Of a stretch of 64,000 nucleotides of DNA, positions 16,006 through 25,538 are shown piece by piece. Location: contig NZ_RQRS01000003.1 of assembly GCF_004335085.1 (NCBI RefSeq), positions 62,001 through 126,000 on the forward strand, written 5' to 3'. How positions within the stretch are numbered: position 1 is the first letter of the stretch; every line of letters starts with the position of its first letter. The position numbers and the translations under genes are program-made. The DNA is from Pedobacter nototheniae (GTDB taxonomy: Bacteria > Bacteroidota > Bacteroidia > Sphingobacteriales > Sphingobacteriaceae). The notes under the pieces are model-generated. The model was not told the DNA's origin, did not search any database, and was given only the letters and a program-made list of their open reading frames with translations.

Positions 16006-17487
16006 ATGTCAGTATATAAAAAGTTTGCAGGTCAAACCTTAGTTTATGGGTTAAGCACTATTTTTTCAAGGCTCTTTAACTTTATTTTAACTCCAATTTA
16101 TACAAGGGTTTATCCAACAAGTGTTTATGGTATTTTTACAAAGATGTTTAGCTATGCATCTATAATAAATCCCATTTTGGCGTTTGGAATGGAAACCACC
16201 TTTTTTAGGTATCTAAATAAACATGAAGATCGAAAGCAAGAAGTTTATAACAATAGCTTTTTAGTAATCGGTTTTATTTCTGTTTTATTCCTAATTACTG
16301 GGCATGTTTTTTCAGATTATCTTGCTCGTTTCACCTTAAACGGAAGCCTGGATCAACTAAACGATCAGAAATTATACATTAAGTTTTTCGTTTGGATTTT
16401 GTTTGTAGATGCCATTAGCGTAATTCCCTTTGCAAAGCTACGTGCTGATGGAAAGCCGATGAGATATAGTGTAATCCGTTTTTTAAATATTGGTGTATTT
16501 GTAGGCTTCAACCTGATTTTTATTTTCGTAATACCTTTTCTTATAAAACATCATGTAGTTAGCGATTGGTTATCATCGTGGTATAAAGGCCGTTGGGTTG
16601 GTTATGTTTTTGTATCTAATTTAATTGCAAGCGTTGTTACGCTGTTAATGCTTATTCCGCAGTTTCTCGAAATTCGTTTCAAGTTTAATAAAGCCTTATT
16701 TAGCAACATGTTTGGCTACAGTTGGCCCGTGCTAGTAGCAAATTTATCGTTTATTATTAACGAAAACCTTGATAAAATTTTATTAAGCAAGTACCTTCCT
16801 ACAAACATCGCCGATCATGATATTGGTATTTACGGAGCTGTTTGTAAGCTGGCTATTTTTATCAGTATTTTTAATACGGCGTTTCGTTTAGGGGCAGAAC
16901 CGTTTTTCTTTAGTCATGCTAAAAATAAAAATGCCAAAACAACTTACGCAACAATCTTATACTATTTTGTATTAGCCTTAACTATTTTATTCGTCGGTTT
17001 AACCGCTAATATTGAGATTATTAAACACTTTATATCAGATAAATATTGGGTTGGATTACCAGCGGTACCCTATTTACTGTTTGGATATGTTTGTTTAGGT
17101 ATTTACATGAACTTGTCTATCTGGTATCGTTTATCAGATCAAACTAGGTATGGATTATACATTTCTTTAGTGGGCGCCATATTTACCATTGTAATGAACA
17201 TTATTTTAATTCCGAAATTCAGCTACATGGGCTCAGCATGGGTATCAATGCTTGCTTATTTTATTATAATGGTTATTTCGTACGTTCTGGGGCAAAAGCA
17301 TTATCCTATTCCATATAACTTAAAACGGATGGTAACTTACCTAATTGTTTCTATAGTATTGGTTTATCTATCTTTTGGAGTCTTCAAACAAAATATTTAC
17401 ATTGGTAATGGTCTGTTGATCGTATTTTTGATTGGTATATTTTACTTCGAGAAGGATAACCTGATGAAAATGCTGAAAAGGAATTAA
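16006..17487 (+). CDS. Oligosaccharide flippase family membrane protein (Wzx-like)
   Basis: 493 residues with roughly 12-14 hydrophobic helices. The N-terminus [20 protein letters not shown] and the next helix [19 protein letters not shown] are typical of the polysaccharide_synt (MOP superfamily) exporters that flip lipid-linked sugars across the inner membrane. No glycosyltransferase genes are nearby; the gene sits in a housekeeping cluster just upstream of dut, so its substrate (possibly a cell wall or envelope precursor) is open. Confidence 0.88.
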   Translation: MSVYKKFAGQTLVYGLSTIFSRLFNFILTPIYTRVYPTSVYGIFTKMFSYASIINPILAFGMETTFFRYLNKHEDRKQEVYNNSFLVIGFISVLFLITGHVFSDYLARFTLNGSLDQLNDQKLYIKFFVWILFVDAISVIPFAKLRADGKPMRYSVIRFLNIGVFVGFNLIFIFVIPFLIKHHVVSDWLSSWYKGRWVGYVFVSNLIASVVTLLMLIPQFLEIRFKFNKALFSNMFGYSWPVLVANLSFIINENLDKILLSKYLPTNIADHDIGIYGAVCKLAIFISIFNTAFRLGAEPFFFSHAKNKNAKTTYATILYYFVLALTILFVGLTANIEIIKHFISDKYWVGLPAVPYLLFGYVCLGIYMNLSIWYRLSDQTRYGLYISLVGAIFTIVMNIILIPKFSYMGSAWVSMLAYFIIMVISYVLGQKHYPIPYNLKRMVTYLIVSIVLVYLSFGVFKQNIYIGNGLLIVFLIGIFYFEKDNLMKMLKRN

Positions 17488-17491
17488 GAAT

Positions 17492-17926
17492 ATGGAAATC
17501 AAAATTATTAATAAATCTGAACACCCATTACCACAATATGAAACTGCACATGCCGCAGGAATGGATTTGCGTGCTTTTACTGCAGAAGAAATTACCTTAA
17601 AACCTTTACAGCGTAAGCTTGTTCCCACAGGTTTACATATAGAGTTACCTATAGGTTACGAAGCCCAAATACGCCCCAGAAGTGGGTTGGCTTATAAACA
17701 TGGAATTAGCATTGTAAACTCTCCAGGTACAATTGATGCCGATTACCGTGGTGAAATTAAGGTTTTGCTCGTTAATTTATCCGAAGCAGATTTTAAGATC
17801 AATAACGGAGATAGAATTGCACAAATGGTTATCGCAAAACATGAAACCGTTAGTTGGAATACTGTTGATGAGTTAACCGAAACCTCAAGAGGAGAAGGTG
17901 GTTATGGGCATACTGGAAAAGCCTAG
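17492..17926 (+). CDS. dut: dUTP diphosphatase
   Basis: 144 residues, the normal length of the trimeric dUTPase. All five motifs are visible: [32 protein letters not shown] with the catalytic aspartate, DRIAQMVI, and the C-terminal [10 protein letters not shown] arm that closes over the nucleotide. It converts dUTP to dUMP, keeping uracil out of DNA and supplying dTMP synthesis. It begins four bases after the flippase stop, so the two are co-transcribed. Confidence 0.97.
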   Translation: MEIKIINKSEHPLPQYETAHAAGMDLRAFTAEEITLKPLQRKLVPTGLHIELPIGYEAQIRPRSGLAYKHGISIVNSPGTIDADYRGEIKVLLVNLSEADFKINNGDRIAQMVIAKHETVSWNTVDELTETSRGEGGYGHTGKA

Positions 17927-17953
17927 TTTTGCGTTATTTGTGGAGCATATATC

Positions 17954-19651
17954 ATGAAGTTTAAAAATAAATATTCCCTTTTGGCATTAAGTTTCATTAG
18001 TGTAAATGCTTTTGGACAAATAAATTCTGCAACTGGTGCAGCCGATAGCAATGTGGTAAAGCAACTGTTTTTTGCTGGCTTAAAGGAGAAAATGTCTGAA
18101 AACTATCCACTAGCTTCAACCAACTTTAATAAAATAGTAAATCTCGACCCTAATAATCACGCTGCTTACTTTGAATTAGCCAATGCAAATTACCGCATGG
18201 ATAAACTTACCGATGCGGAGCAAAATATTAAGCAAGCCTTAAAAATAAATCCTGATAACCAATGGTATTGGCGTTTGCTAAGCGAAATTTATAAGCGCAC
18301 AAACAAAATGACGGAGCTGGTTAATGTTTTTAACCAGTTAATTCGGATTCAGCCCGATAATGATGCCTATTATTTTGATAAAGCCAACGCACAATATTTA
18401 GCAAATCAACCCGAAGAATCAAAAAAAACTTATAACGATATTGAGCAAAAGTTTGGCCTATCGAAAGAATTAACAAGCGCCAGGCAGCGTTTCCAGCAAA
18501 GTGGAAGTGCTACAGAAAGTGATATTGTAAAGTTATTGGAAGGCAACCAGGCCGATGTTAAAAATTATTTATACGCTGCAGGTTTATTGTTGCAAAAAGA
18601 TAATGATGTAGAAGCATTAAAGGTTTTAGAAAAAGCACAAAAATTAGAGCCGAATAACTATGAGGTTAATCTCGGTTTAGCCGATATTTATCGCAAGCAG
18701 AAAAAGGATGACGAAGCTTTCTCCGCCTTAAAACAGGCCTTTTTGAGTGATGAAATGCCACATAATGAAAAGGTGAAAATAATTGCCGCATTATTCTCTA
18801 AATTAAGTCAGCCGGTTGTAGCTAAAAATATAACAGAACTAAGCAGAATTGTTGCAGAAAAAAATCCAAATGATGTTAAAGCACTTTCACTTTATGGAGA
18901 TGTTTTATATCAGCAAAATAAATTGAAAGAAGCATTGGTTCAATATCAGGCCGCTTTAAAACAAAGCCAGCAAATTTATGCAGTTTGGGAACAGGTAATT
19001 AACATTCAAACTTTGCTTGGCCATTATGAAGATGCTGTAAAAGTTGGTGATGAAGCGTTAAATATTTACCCAAATCAAGCCGGATTATATTATTACTTGG
19101 CTTATGCCTTATTTAAAACCGGAAAGCTGGATTTGGCTCAAAACAACCTGAAAACTGCTTTACAACTGGATGTGGATAATAAAAGTTTACAAGCCCAGGT
19201 TTATGCACTTCAGGGTGATATTTACATTAACCAAAATAATTTTAGTGCCGCAAAAGGCGCTTTTGAAAAGGCAATTGCTATGGAGCCAGATAATTATTTG
19301 ATTATGAATAATTATGCCTATTACCTCGCTTTAAAAAACGATGACCTGAGTAAGGCTGCGAAATATGCAGAAACGGCAGCCAATGCAATGCCCAATAACT
19401 CATCAATAACAGATACCTATGCCTTTATTTTGTTTAAGCAACAAAAATATGCCTTAGCACAAACCTGGATAGAGAAAGCCTTGCAAAACAATAGTAACCG
19501 TAATGGTGTTTATTTGGAGCGTTACGGAGATATCCTTTATATGAAAGGCGAAAAGGATGCTGCATTATTACAGTGGCAAAAAGCTAAGGAAGCCGGTAAT
19601 GGTTCTGAGATATTAAATAAGAAGATAAATGAAAAGAAATATTTTAAATAG
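17954..19651 (+). CDS. Exported tetratricopeptide repeat protein
   Basis: 565 residues. A signal peptide (KYSLLALSFISVNAFGQ) is followed by about a dozen TPR units covering almost the whole length (for example HAAYFELANANYRMDKLTDA and ADIYRKQKKDDEAFSALKQ). No enzymatic domain is seen, so it is probably a periplasmic or outer-membrane-associated scaffold. Its end overlaps the start of the DUF4292 lipoprotein gene by 23 bases, and EnvC follows, suggesting a joint role in envelope biogenesis; that is inference from gene order. Confidence 0.9.
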   Translation: MKFKNKYSLLALSFISVNAFGQINSATGAADSNVVKQLFFAGLKEKMSENYPLASTNFNKIVNLDPNNHAAYFELANANYRMDKLTDAEQNIKQALKINPDNQWYWRLLSEIYKRTNKMTELVNVFNQLIRIQPDNDAYYFDKANAQYLANQPEESKKTYNDIEQKFGLSKELTSARQRFQQSGSATESDIVKLLEGNQADVKNYLYAAGLLLQKDNDVEALKVLEKAQKLEPNNYEVNLGLADIYRKQKKDDEAFSALKQAFLSDEMPHNEKVKIIAALFSKLSQPVVAKNITELSRIVAEKNPNDVKALSLYGDVLYQQNKLKEALVQYQAALKQSQQIYAVWEQVINIQTLLGHYEDAVKVGDEALNIYPNQAGLYYYLAYALFKTGKLDLAQNNLKTALQLDVDNKSLQAQVYALQGDIYINQNNFSAAKGAFEKAIAMEPDNYLIMNNYAYYLALKNDDLSKAAKYAETAANAMPNNSSITDTYAFILFKQQKYALAQTWIEKALQNNSNRNGVYLERYGDILYMKGEKDAALLQWQKAKEAGNGSEILNKKINEKKYFK

Positions 19652-20420
19652 CCTATTTGTAATTGCTGCAATAACTTTAGTTTCTGCATGTAAGCCAAAA
19701 CGTGAAATTGTAGTTGCCCCACCAACTAAAGCAGAAATTAAAACCGACCACTCCAAAGAAGAGGCGCTAACACTGTTAAACAGCAAACAGCTTAAATTTA
19801 ATACCTTATCATTAAAGGCTAAAGCTAATTTAGATATTGCAGGTGATGCTAATGATGTAACCATGAACTTTAGAATGAAAGATAAGGAAGTAATTTGGGT
19901 AAGTATTACAGCCTTAGGGGGCGCTTACGAACCTGCAAGAGCATTAATTACGCCAGATAGTATTAAAATTATGAATAGAGCCAAAAGTGAATACATTAAA
20001 AAACCTTTTAGCTACATTTATAATTTCACCAATAAGCAGATTAATTTTAATACCCTACAAGCCATTTTAACAGGTAACGCAATCGGCGATTATTTAAACA
20101 ACCAATCTAATTTAAAAATGGATAATGGAGTATGGTCAGTTGCGGGTAGCAAAGATAATTTAGACTATAACTTTTTATTCAACACGTTATTTAAATTGTC
20201 TGAAACTAATTTAAATGATGCTAAAGCTGGTCAGGCATTAAAGGTAACTTATGATGGATATCAAAAAGTAAACGAATATTTGTTTCCAAGCGCTTTAAAA
20301 ATCAACACCTTATCTAACGGAAAAAAGATTAATATCAATTTAGAATTTACAAAGATTGATGGCAATGTTCCTGTAGAATTTCCGTTTAATGTACCAAAGA
20401 GGTTTACAGTAGTAAAATAA
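19629..20420 (+). CDS. DUF4292 domain lipoprotein
   Basis: 263 residues with a lipoprotein signal (MKRNILNSLFVIAAITLVSAC; lipidated C21). The remainder fits DUF4292, whose fold is related to LolA/LolB-like lipoprotein carriers: an early LSLKAKANLDIAGDAN strand, then VWVSITALGGAYEPARALITP-like strands and long alternating beta-strands. A role in moving lipids or lipoproteins to the outer membrane is plausible but unproved. The gene overlaps the TPR gene, so the two are translated from one mRNA. Confidence 0.88.
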   Translation: MKRNILNSLFVIAAITLVSACKPKREIVVAPPTKAEIKTDHSKEEALTLLNSKQLKFNTLSLKAKANLDIAGDANDVTMNFRMKDKEVIWVSITALGGAYEPARALITPDSIKIMNRAKSEYIKKPFSYIYNFTNKQINFNTLQAILTGNAIGDYLNNQSNLKMDNGVWSVAGSKDNLDYNFLFNTLFKLSETNLNDAKAGQALKVTYDGYQKVNEYLFPSALKINTLSNGKKININLEFTKIDGNVPVEFPFNVPKRFTVVK

Positions 20421-20447
20421 GATTACACCAAATATTTACAAAATATT

Positions 20448-20488
20448 CAGCACCGTTTCTCCCTAAAAAAGATAGAGTTATGGTGCTG
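20448..20488 (+). terminator. Hairpin after the TPR/DUF4292 genes
   Basis: CAGCACC pairs with GGTGCTG across a 27-base loop that has a short TCTC/GAG-type inner pairing. Only three T residues follow, so it is a weak terminator candidate or a processing signal. Confidence 0.4.
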
Positions 20489-20613
20489 TTTGCTGTAATA
20501 AATTTTTCTTCGAGCATGAAGATTAAGTGAAGATGTTTTTACTATTGGCGCTTAAGTGCCCTGTATATCAATTTTAATATATTTTACTGTAAAATTTTTA
20601 TACTTTTGGCTTA

Positions 20614-21903
20614 ATGAAGCTACACAGACTCGTATTTATTCTTGTTTTTTGTGTTTTTGGTCTTTCGGCTACTGCACAAACCGCAAATGAACTTAAAAGG
20701 AAAAAGGAAGCTATTCAGCGTGAAATTGAGCAGTTGCAAAAAAACCTTAGCAAAACCGCTAATGGAAAAAAACTTACGTTACAGCAAATAAATGCCTTAA
20801 ATGCTCAAATTCGCTTACGTCAGGATAAGATTGGAACCATCAATTCTGAAATAAAAAATTTAGATAACCAAATCTCTCAGAACACAAATACCGTACATAC
20901 GTTGCAAGGTCAGTTAGGTGATCTTAAAAAAGAGTATGCAGCAATGATTCGTTTTGCACAACGCAACCGAAACTCGTACGATAAAATGATGTTTATTTTT
21001 GCAGCCCGAGATTTTAATCAGGCTTATAAAAGAATCAAATATTTACAACAATTTAGCCAATACCGTAAAAAACAAGCGGGTTATATAGAAAATACACAAA
21101 GAGACCTTAACGGTAAAATAGTGATTCTGGATAGAACACTGAAAGAAAAAAGTTCACTTTTAAAAGATCAGGAAAAAGAGAAAGAAAAGCTTGGTAAAGA
21201 TAAAAATGAGCAATCTGTAGCCTTAAATCAACTTAGTAAGCAAGAAAAGCAGTTTAAAAGAGATATTGCAACTAAGAAAAAGCAAGAAGCGCAAATGGAT
21301 AGAGCAATTAAACTAGCTATTCAAAAAGCAATTGAAGATGAAAGAAGGAGAGTGGCAGAAGAAGCTAGGAAAAAAGCAGCAGAAGAAGCTAGAATAGCCG
21401 CGGCAAAAGCTAAGGCAGAAAATAGACCAGCTCCAGTTGCTGCACCTGCTGCAAAAGCTAAATCAAATAGCGAATTGCTTACCGCTACGCCAGAATCTGC
21501 TAAACTATCAGCAGGTTTTGAAAATAATAGAGGACGTTTGCCTTATCCGGTTGCCACAGGAACAATTACACAGCGTTTTGGTGTATATAAAGTGGATCAG
21601 GCTTCAATGAATAACGAAGGCATTGACATTACAACTGCTGAAGGTTCTTCTGTTCGTGCGGTTTTTGAAGGCGATGTGTTTATGGTGAGTTTGATTTATG
21701 GGCAATATTTTATAGTAATTAAACATGGAGATTACTTCACTGTTTATAAAAATTTAAGGTCAGTAAGTGTAAATAAAGGCGACAAAGTAAGCACTAAACA
21801 AACCATAGGTACAGTAGCAAATACTGGTGATGTAGCAGAACTACATTTTGAGGTGATGAGAGGAATGAATAAGCTTAACCCGGAAGCTTGGATTAGTAAA
21901 TAA
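20614..21903 (+). CDS. EnvC-type murein hydrolase activator with degenerate LytM (M23) domain
   Basis: 429 residues: signal peptide (to about 22), long coiled coil from about 25 to 255 (KKEAIQREIEQLQKNLSKT... and the charged EDERRRVAEEARKKAAEEAR), an Ala/Pro linker, and a C-terminal M23/LytM domain from about 305. In active M23 peptidases the zinc ligands lie in HxGxD and HLHFE-type motifs; here the first reads NNEGID (His replaced by Asn) and the second AELHFE (first His replaced by Glu). It therefore should not cleave peptidoglycan but, like E. coli EnvC, may activate amidases during cell separation. A perfect -7 element TACTTTTG at 20601-20608 lies so close that the mRNA would be nearly leaderless. 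Confidence 0.9.
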   Translation: MKLHRLVFILVFCVFGLSATAQTANELKRKKEAIQREIEQLQKNLSKTANGKKLTLQQINALNAQIRLRQDKIGTINSEIKNLDNQISQNTNTVHTLQGQLGDLKKEYAAMIRFAQRNRNSYDKMMFIFAARDFNQAYKRIKYLQQFSQYRKKQAGYIENTQRDLNGKIVILDRTLKEKSSLLKDQEKEKEKLGKDKNEQSVALNQLSKQEKQFKRDIATKKKQEAQMDRAIKLAIQKAIEDERRRVAEEARKKAAEEARIAAAKAKAENRPAPVAAPAAKAKSNSELLTATPESAKLSAGFENNRGRLPYPVATGTITQRFGVYKVDQASMNNEGIDITTAEGSSVRAVFEGDVFMVSLIYGQYFIVIKHGDYFTVYKNLRSVSVNKGDKVSTKQTIGTVANTGDVAELHFEVMRGMNKLNPEAWISK

Positions 21904-21949
21904 AGAAGAGAGTTTTAAATTGTTTATATTTGTATAAATTATATTAGTG

Positions 21950-22309
21950 ATGTATCAAGGCACGTTATTAGAGTTTTTGAACATGGGTGGGTCAGAGATC
22001 ATACTCATTTTAGTAGTAGTACTTTTGTTATTCGGAGGTAAAAAATTACCAGAATTAGCAAGAGGATTGGGCAAGGGAATCAGGGAGTTTAAAGATGCTT
22101 CCGACGGAGTAAAGCGAGAGATTCACAGAAATATTAATGCCATGGATTTAGATAAAGAAATGGCAGAAGAAACAGTAAACAACAACAACAACGAACGTCA
22201 TCACCCAACTGAAACAAGTCCGGTTGATGAAAAAGTATCATCAGATGTTCCTCATCCCTCGAGTACGCCCATAGATGAAAAAATTGTAACTGATAGTCAA
22301 AAAGTTTAA
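21950..22309 (+). CDS. tatA: Twin-arginine translocase subunit TatA/E (long form)
   Basis: 119 residues from the ATG of [11 protein letters not shown]; a GTG one codon earlier and the internal ATG of MGGSEI are alternatives. It has the TatA pattern: one membrane helix ([15 protein letters not shown]), the [21 protein letters not shown] hinge and amphipathic helix (written here in overlapping part), and a long acidic/Asn-rich tail with no clear fold. TatA multimers form the pore that passes folded proteins across the inner membrane. A -7 element TATATTTG lies at 21925-21932. TatC is not in the window. Confidence 0.93.
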   Translation: MYQGTLLEFLNMGGSEIILILVVVLLLFGGKKLPELARGLGKGIREFKDASDGVKREIHRNINAMDLDKEMAEETVNNNNNERHHPTETSPVDEKVSSDVPHPSSTPIDEKIVTDSQKV

Positions 22310-22319
22310 ACAAAAAGTT

Positions 22320-22520
22320 ATGTTAAATACAACAATAGCAGCAATGCTCGGTACACCTGAAATTGTGATTATTTTAGTCGTTGTGCTATTACTTTTCGGA
22401 GGTAAAAAAATCCCTGAACTTATGCGTGGTTTAGGTAAAGGTGTAAAAGAATTTAAAGATGGTAAAGACGGAACTGACGGAGATCAAGTAGATCCATCAA
22501 ACAGAGATAAAACCGTTTAA
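22320..22520 (+). CDS. tatA: Twin-arginine translocase subunit TatA/E (short form)
   Basis: 66 residues: a membrane helix ([15 protein letters not shown]), then [20 protein letters not shown] and a short acidic tail. It is closely similar to the protein encoded 10 bases upstream and forms an operon with it. Bacteroidota usually lack a clear TatB and use TatA-like proteins with TatC. Two adjacent copies of different tail length may divide the TatA and TatB roles; that is inference. Confidence 0.93.
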   Translation: MLNTTIAAMLGTPEIVIILVVVLLLFGGKKIPELMRGLGKGVKEFKDGKDGTDGDQVDPSNRDKTV

Positions 22521-22539
22521 TCGTAATTAATTTTAAGTT

Positions 22540-23958
22540 TTGAAGAAATACAGCTCTCTCAAGGAGATACAAACGCTCATTTCGCAAAAGCAACTAACTT
22601 TACCGGATTTATTGGCTTATTATTTTAAGCAAATTAAGGATAATGAACACCTCAATGCATTTAATGAGGTGTTTTTTTATACGGCAGAAGTTCAGGCAAA
22701 AGCGGTACAACAAAAGATAGAAGAAGGTACTTCCGGTAAATTGGCCGGTATGGTTATCGGTATTAAAGATAATATCTGTTATCAGGATCATATTGTTACA
22801 GCATCATCAAAAATGCTCGATGGTTTTGTATCCCCTTATTCATCAACCGTTGTTAAACGCTTATTACAGGAAGATGCCGTAATTATCGGTCGTTTAAACT
22901 GTGATGAATTTGCAATGGGCGGTTCTAATGAAACTTCATACTTTGGTGCCGCAAAAAATGCAGCCAATCCAGAATTAGTTCCCGGAGGTTCTTCTGGCGG
23001 TTCGGCTGTAGCTGTACAGGCAGATATGTGTCTATCCGCCTTAGGTACAGATACTGGCGGTTCGGTTAGGCAACCAGCGGCTTTTTGTGGTCAAATTGGG
23101 CTAAAACCAACTTACGGTCGCATTTCCCGCTACGGTGTCATTGCGTATGCCTCTTCTTTCGATCAAGTTGGCCCCATTACCTCATCGGTAGAAGATGCCG
23201 CTCTATTGCTGCAGGTTTTAGCAGGAGCAGATGAAAATGATAGTACGGTTTCTCCATTGGCAGTGCCAGATTATCCTGCACATCTTCATAACCATTCAAA
23301 ACAAAAAATTGCCGTATTAAAGGAAACTATAGAAAGTGATGCCCTTGACCCAGAAATTAAAGAGGCAATTTTAAAATCAATAGAAGATTTAAAAGCAAAA
23401 GGACATACAGTAGAATATGTATCGTTCGATTTGCTGGATTATCTTGTTCCTGCATATTATATTTTAACCACTGCTGAAGCTTCATCCAATCTATCCCGCT
23501 ATGATGGCGTGCACTATGGGCATCGCAATACGGAAGCAAAATCTTTAAACGAACTGTATAAATTATCACGAGCTGAGGGCTTTGGCGAAGAAGTTAAACG
23601 CAGAATTTTACTTGGTACTTTTGTTTTAAGTGCAGGTTATTATGATGCTTATTACCAAAAAGCACAACAGGTGAGGCGGTTGATTAGAGAAAAATTAGAT
23701 GAACTATTTCATAATTACGATTTGATTTTATCTCCGGTAGCACCTACGCCAGCATTTAAAATAGGCGATAATATGCAAGATCCGTTAGTAATGTACATGG
23801 CAGATATTTTTACTGTGCTACCATCATTGAGTGGAAACCCAGCCATTGCCTTGCCTTTGGGCAATAATGCCGAAGGTTTGCCGTTAAGTATTCAATTTAC
23901 AGCCAAACATTTTGAGGAAGATAAGCTGCTGGCTTTTTCTCAGGCATTTTTATCATAA
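22540..23958 (+). CDS. gatA: Aspartyl/glutamyl-tRNA amidotransferase subunit A
   Basis: 472 residues starting at TTG (no usable ATG is near; the N-terminus KKYSSLKEIQTLISQKQLTL matches the family start). The amidase signature is complete: the catalytic lysine in GIKDNI, GGSSGGSAVAVQ with the cis-serine, and the catalytic serine region DTGGSVRQPAAF. GatA releases ammonia from glutamine so that GatB can amidate misacylated Glu-tRNA(Gln) or Asp-tRNA(Asn). GatB and GatC are not adjacent, which is usual outside Firmicutes. A terminator-like hairpin lies within the early coding region. Confidence 0.95.
   Translation: MKKYSSLKEIQTLISQKQLTLPDLLAYYFKQIKDNEHLNAFNEVFFYTAEVQAKAVQQKIEEGTSGKLAGMVIGIKDNICYQDHIVTASSKMLDGFVSPYSSTVVKRLLQEDAVIIGRLNCDEFAMGGSNETSYFGAAKNAANPELVPGGSSGGSAVAVQADMCLSALGTDTGGSVRQPAAFCGQIGLKPTYGRISRYGVIAYASSFDQVGPITSSVEDAALLLQVLAGADENDSTVSPLAVPDYPAHLHNHSKQKIAVLKETIESDALDPEIKEAILKSIEDLKAKGHTVEYVSFDLLDYLVPAYYILTTAEASSNLSRYDGVHYGHRNTEAKSLNELYKLSRAEGFGEEVKRRILLGTFVLSAGYYDAYYQKAQQVRRLIREKLDELFHNYDLILSPVAPTPAFKIGDNMQDPLVMYMADIFTVLPSLSGNPAIALPLGNNAEGLPLSIQFTAKHFEEDKLLAFSQAFLS
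22646..22678 (+). terminator. Intrinsic-terminator-like hairpin inside gatA
   Basis: AACACCTCA pairs perfectly with TGAGGTGTT (9 bp) around a 10-base loop, and the stem runs into seven consecutive T residues. It lies about 105 bases inside the gatA reading frame (codons for NEHLNAFNEVFFY). The shape is that of a rho-independent terminator; whether it works while ribosomes are present is unknown. Confidence 0.5.
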
Positions 23959-23964
23959 GTATTA

Positions 23965-24025
23965 CCGTCATTGTAAGGTAGAGAACAATTTCTAAACGCG
24001 AAAGCAGGAAATTGTTGTACTCCGA
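23965..24025. repeat. Degenerate REP-like palindromic element
   Basis: The sequence begins CCGTCATTGTAAGG and contains AACAATTTC (23984-23992) paired with GAAATTGTT (24008-24016) around TAAACGCGAAAGCAG. This pattern resembles a dispersed palindrome frequent between genes in Bacteroidota (CCGTCATTGCGAGG ... GCAATCT ... ACGCGA.AGCAGG). Here it is worn and may serve as a terminator after gatA. The family assignment is from memory. Confidence 0.45.
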
Positions 24026-24137
24026 CCCATTTAATATGGGTTAATGGCATTTTTTAACTTACGGTCCAGTTAAATCCAATAGATGTTTTAAAGAAAATCT
24101 ATAAATTTAACATGGCGGATTATTAAACAAATAGCCC

Positions 24138-25538
24138 ATGATTAAAAAATTACTTTTTGTAACTCTTTGCGCATTATCAGGATTAATTACTCCAACCTTT
24201 GCACAACAAATTCTAAAATTAGACAGTCTTCATAAAGTTCAAAACAACATTTTCATTAACACAGATACAGTTGCAGTTCCGTTGCCAATTGAAAATCCGT
24301 TAATGTTAAACCAGAACTACATTTATAAACTCAGGTTAGATTCTATCGTTAAAACTATTCCATTGCCTTACAATGAATATGTGCAGCAGTACATTGATAT
24401 TTATGCCAAGCGGAAGGATATGTTTGGTAAAATGTTGGGCTTATCTGGTTATTACTTTCCGATTTTTGATAAGGCATTAAAAGATTATAACCTGCCAACA
24501 GAAATAAAGTATTTAACGATTGTAGAATCTCAAATGAATCCACATGCTATTTCCAGGGTGGGCGCAACTGGTATTTGGCAATTTATGTTTGGCACGGGTA
24601 AGGCCTACGGCTTAAAGATGGATAATTTTGTTGATGAACGTAAAGATCCTATTCAGGCTAGTTATGCTGCTGCGGCTTATTTTAGAGATGCTTTTGATGA
24701 ACTTGGCGATTGGCTACTGGCCATTGCAGCTTACAATTGTGGTAAAGGGAATGTAACCCGTGCAATGGATAAGGCAGGTTCCAGAGATTTTTGGGTAATT
24801 AGACAGTTTCTTCCAAAGGAAACCCGTAATTATGTGCCAGCTTTTATTGCTGCCATTTATGTAATGAATTACTCTAGCAAGCATCAAATAACGGCCCAGG
24901 CTTCTAACCTGTTTTTAAAAACGGATACCGTTCAGGTTAATCGCTTCGTTTCTTTGCCGCTACTGGCGAAAGCTTTAAATGTAGATGAAGAAATGTTGTG
25001 TGCCTTAAATCCATCGTATAAGAAAAAGATTGTAAACGGTACTGATGATGTACCTAGAAGGATTGTAATGCCTAAACTTAGGGATGTAGATTATGCTGGT
25101 ATTTATGAGGTTTTAAACGCAGATTTAGATATTGATACCAGAGTTTATGAAGCCAGTACAGATGATGTACGAGATTTAAGAAAAAAGAAAACCGCAACTG
25201 TAGCGTCAAATAATGTGCTTTATCATAAAGTTACATCAGGACAAAGTTTAAATACAGTAGCCGATAAGTATGGTGTAGAAGTACAGGATTTAAGGGTTTG
25301 GAATGGTTTGAAAAGTAAAACCATTGTACCCGGACAAAAATTAAAGATTTATACTAAAACCCGTACAGTTTTAAAAGCTCCATCTTCTTACCTCAGTTAT
25401 AAGGTTAAAATTGGCGATACCTTATCAGAAATTGCCGAAAAATTTGAAGGTGCAACCGTTTATCAAATTAAAAGAGATAATCGTTTAGCTAAAGCAGGGT
25501 TACAACCAGGTATGATTTTAAGAATTAGCAAAGGATAG
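24138..25538 (+). CDS. LysM-containing lytic transglycosylase (MltD-like)
   Basis: 466 residues. A signal peptide (LLFVTLCALSGLITPTFAQQ) precedes an SLT domain at about 105-225, with catalytic E130 in IVESQMNPHAISRVGATGIW and the later AAYNCGKGNV motif. Two C-terminal LysM domains (about 355-405, YHKVTSGQSLNTVADKYGVE; and 413-462, YKVKIGDTLSEIAEKFEG) bind glycan strands. The enzyme cleaves peptidoglycan to 1,6-anhydromuramyl products in the periplasm. The reading frame stays open for 111 codons after the TAG, through a 21-bp tandem repeat. Confidence 0.93.
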   Translation: MIKKLLFVTLCALSGLITPTFAQQILKLDSLHKVQNNIFINTDTVAVPLPIENPLMLNQNYIYKLRLDSIVKTIPLPYNEYVQQYIDIYAKRKDMFGKMLGLSGYYFPIFDKALKDYNLPTEIKYLTIVESQMNPHAISRVGATGIWQFMFGTGKAYGLKMDNFVDERKDPIQASYAAAAYFRDAFDELGDWLLAIAAYNCGKGNVTRAMDKAGSRDFWVIRQFLPKETRNYVPAFIAAIYVMNYSSKHQITAQASNLFLKTDTVQVNRFVSLPLLAKALNVDEEMLCALNPSYKKKIVNGTDDVPRRIVMPKLRDVDYAGIYEVLNADLDIDTRVYEASTDDVRDLRKKKTATVASNNVLYHKVTSGQSLNTVADKYGVEVQDLRVWNGLKSKTIVPGQKLKIYTKTRTVLKAPSSYLSYKVKIGDTLSEIAEKFEGATVYQIKRDNRLAKAGLQPGMILRISKG

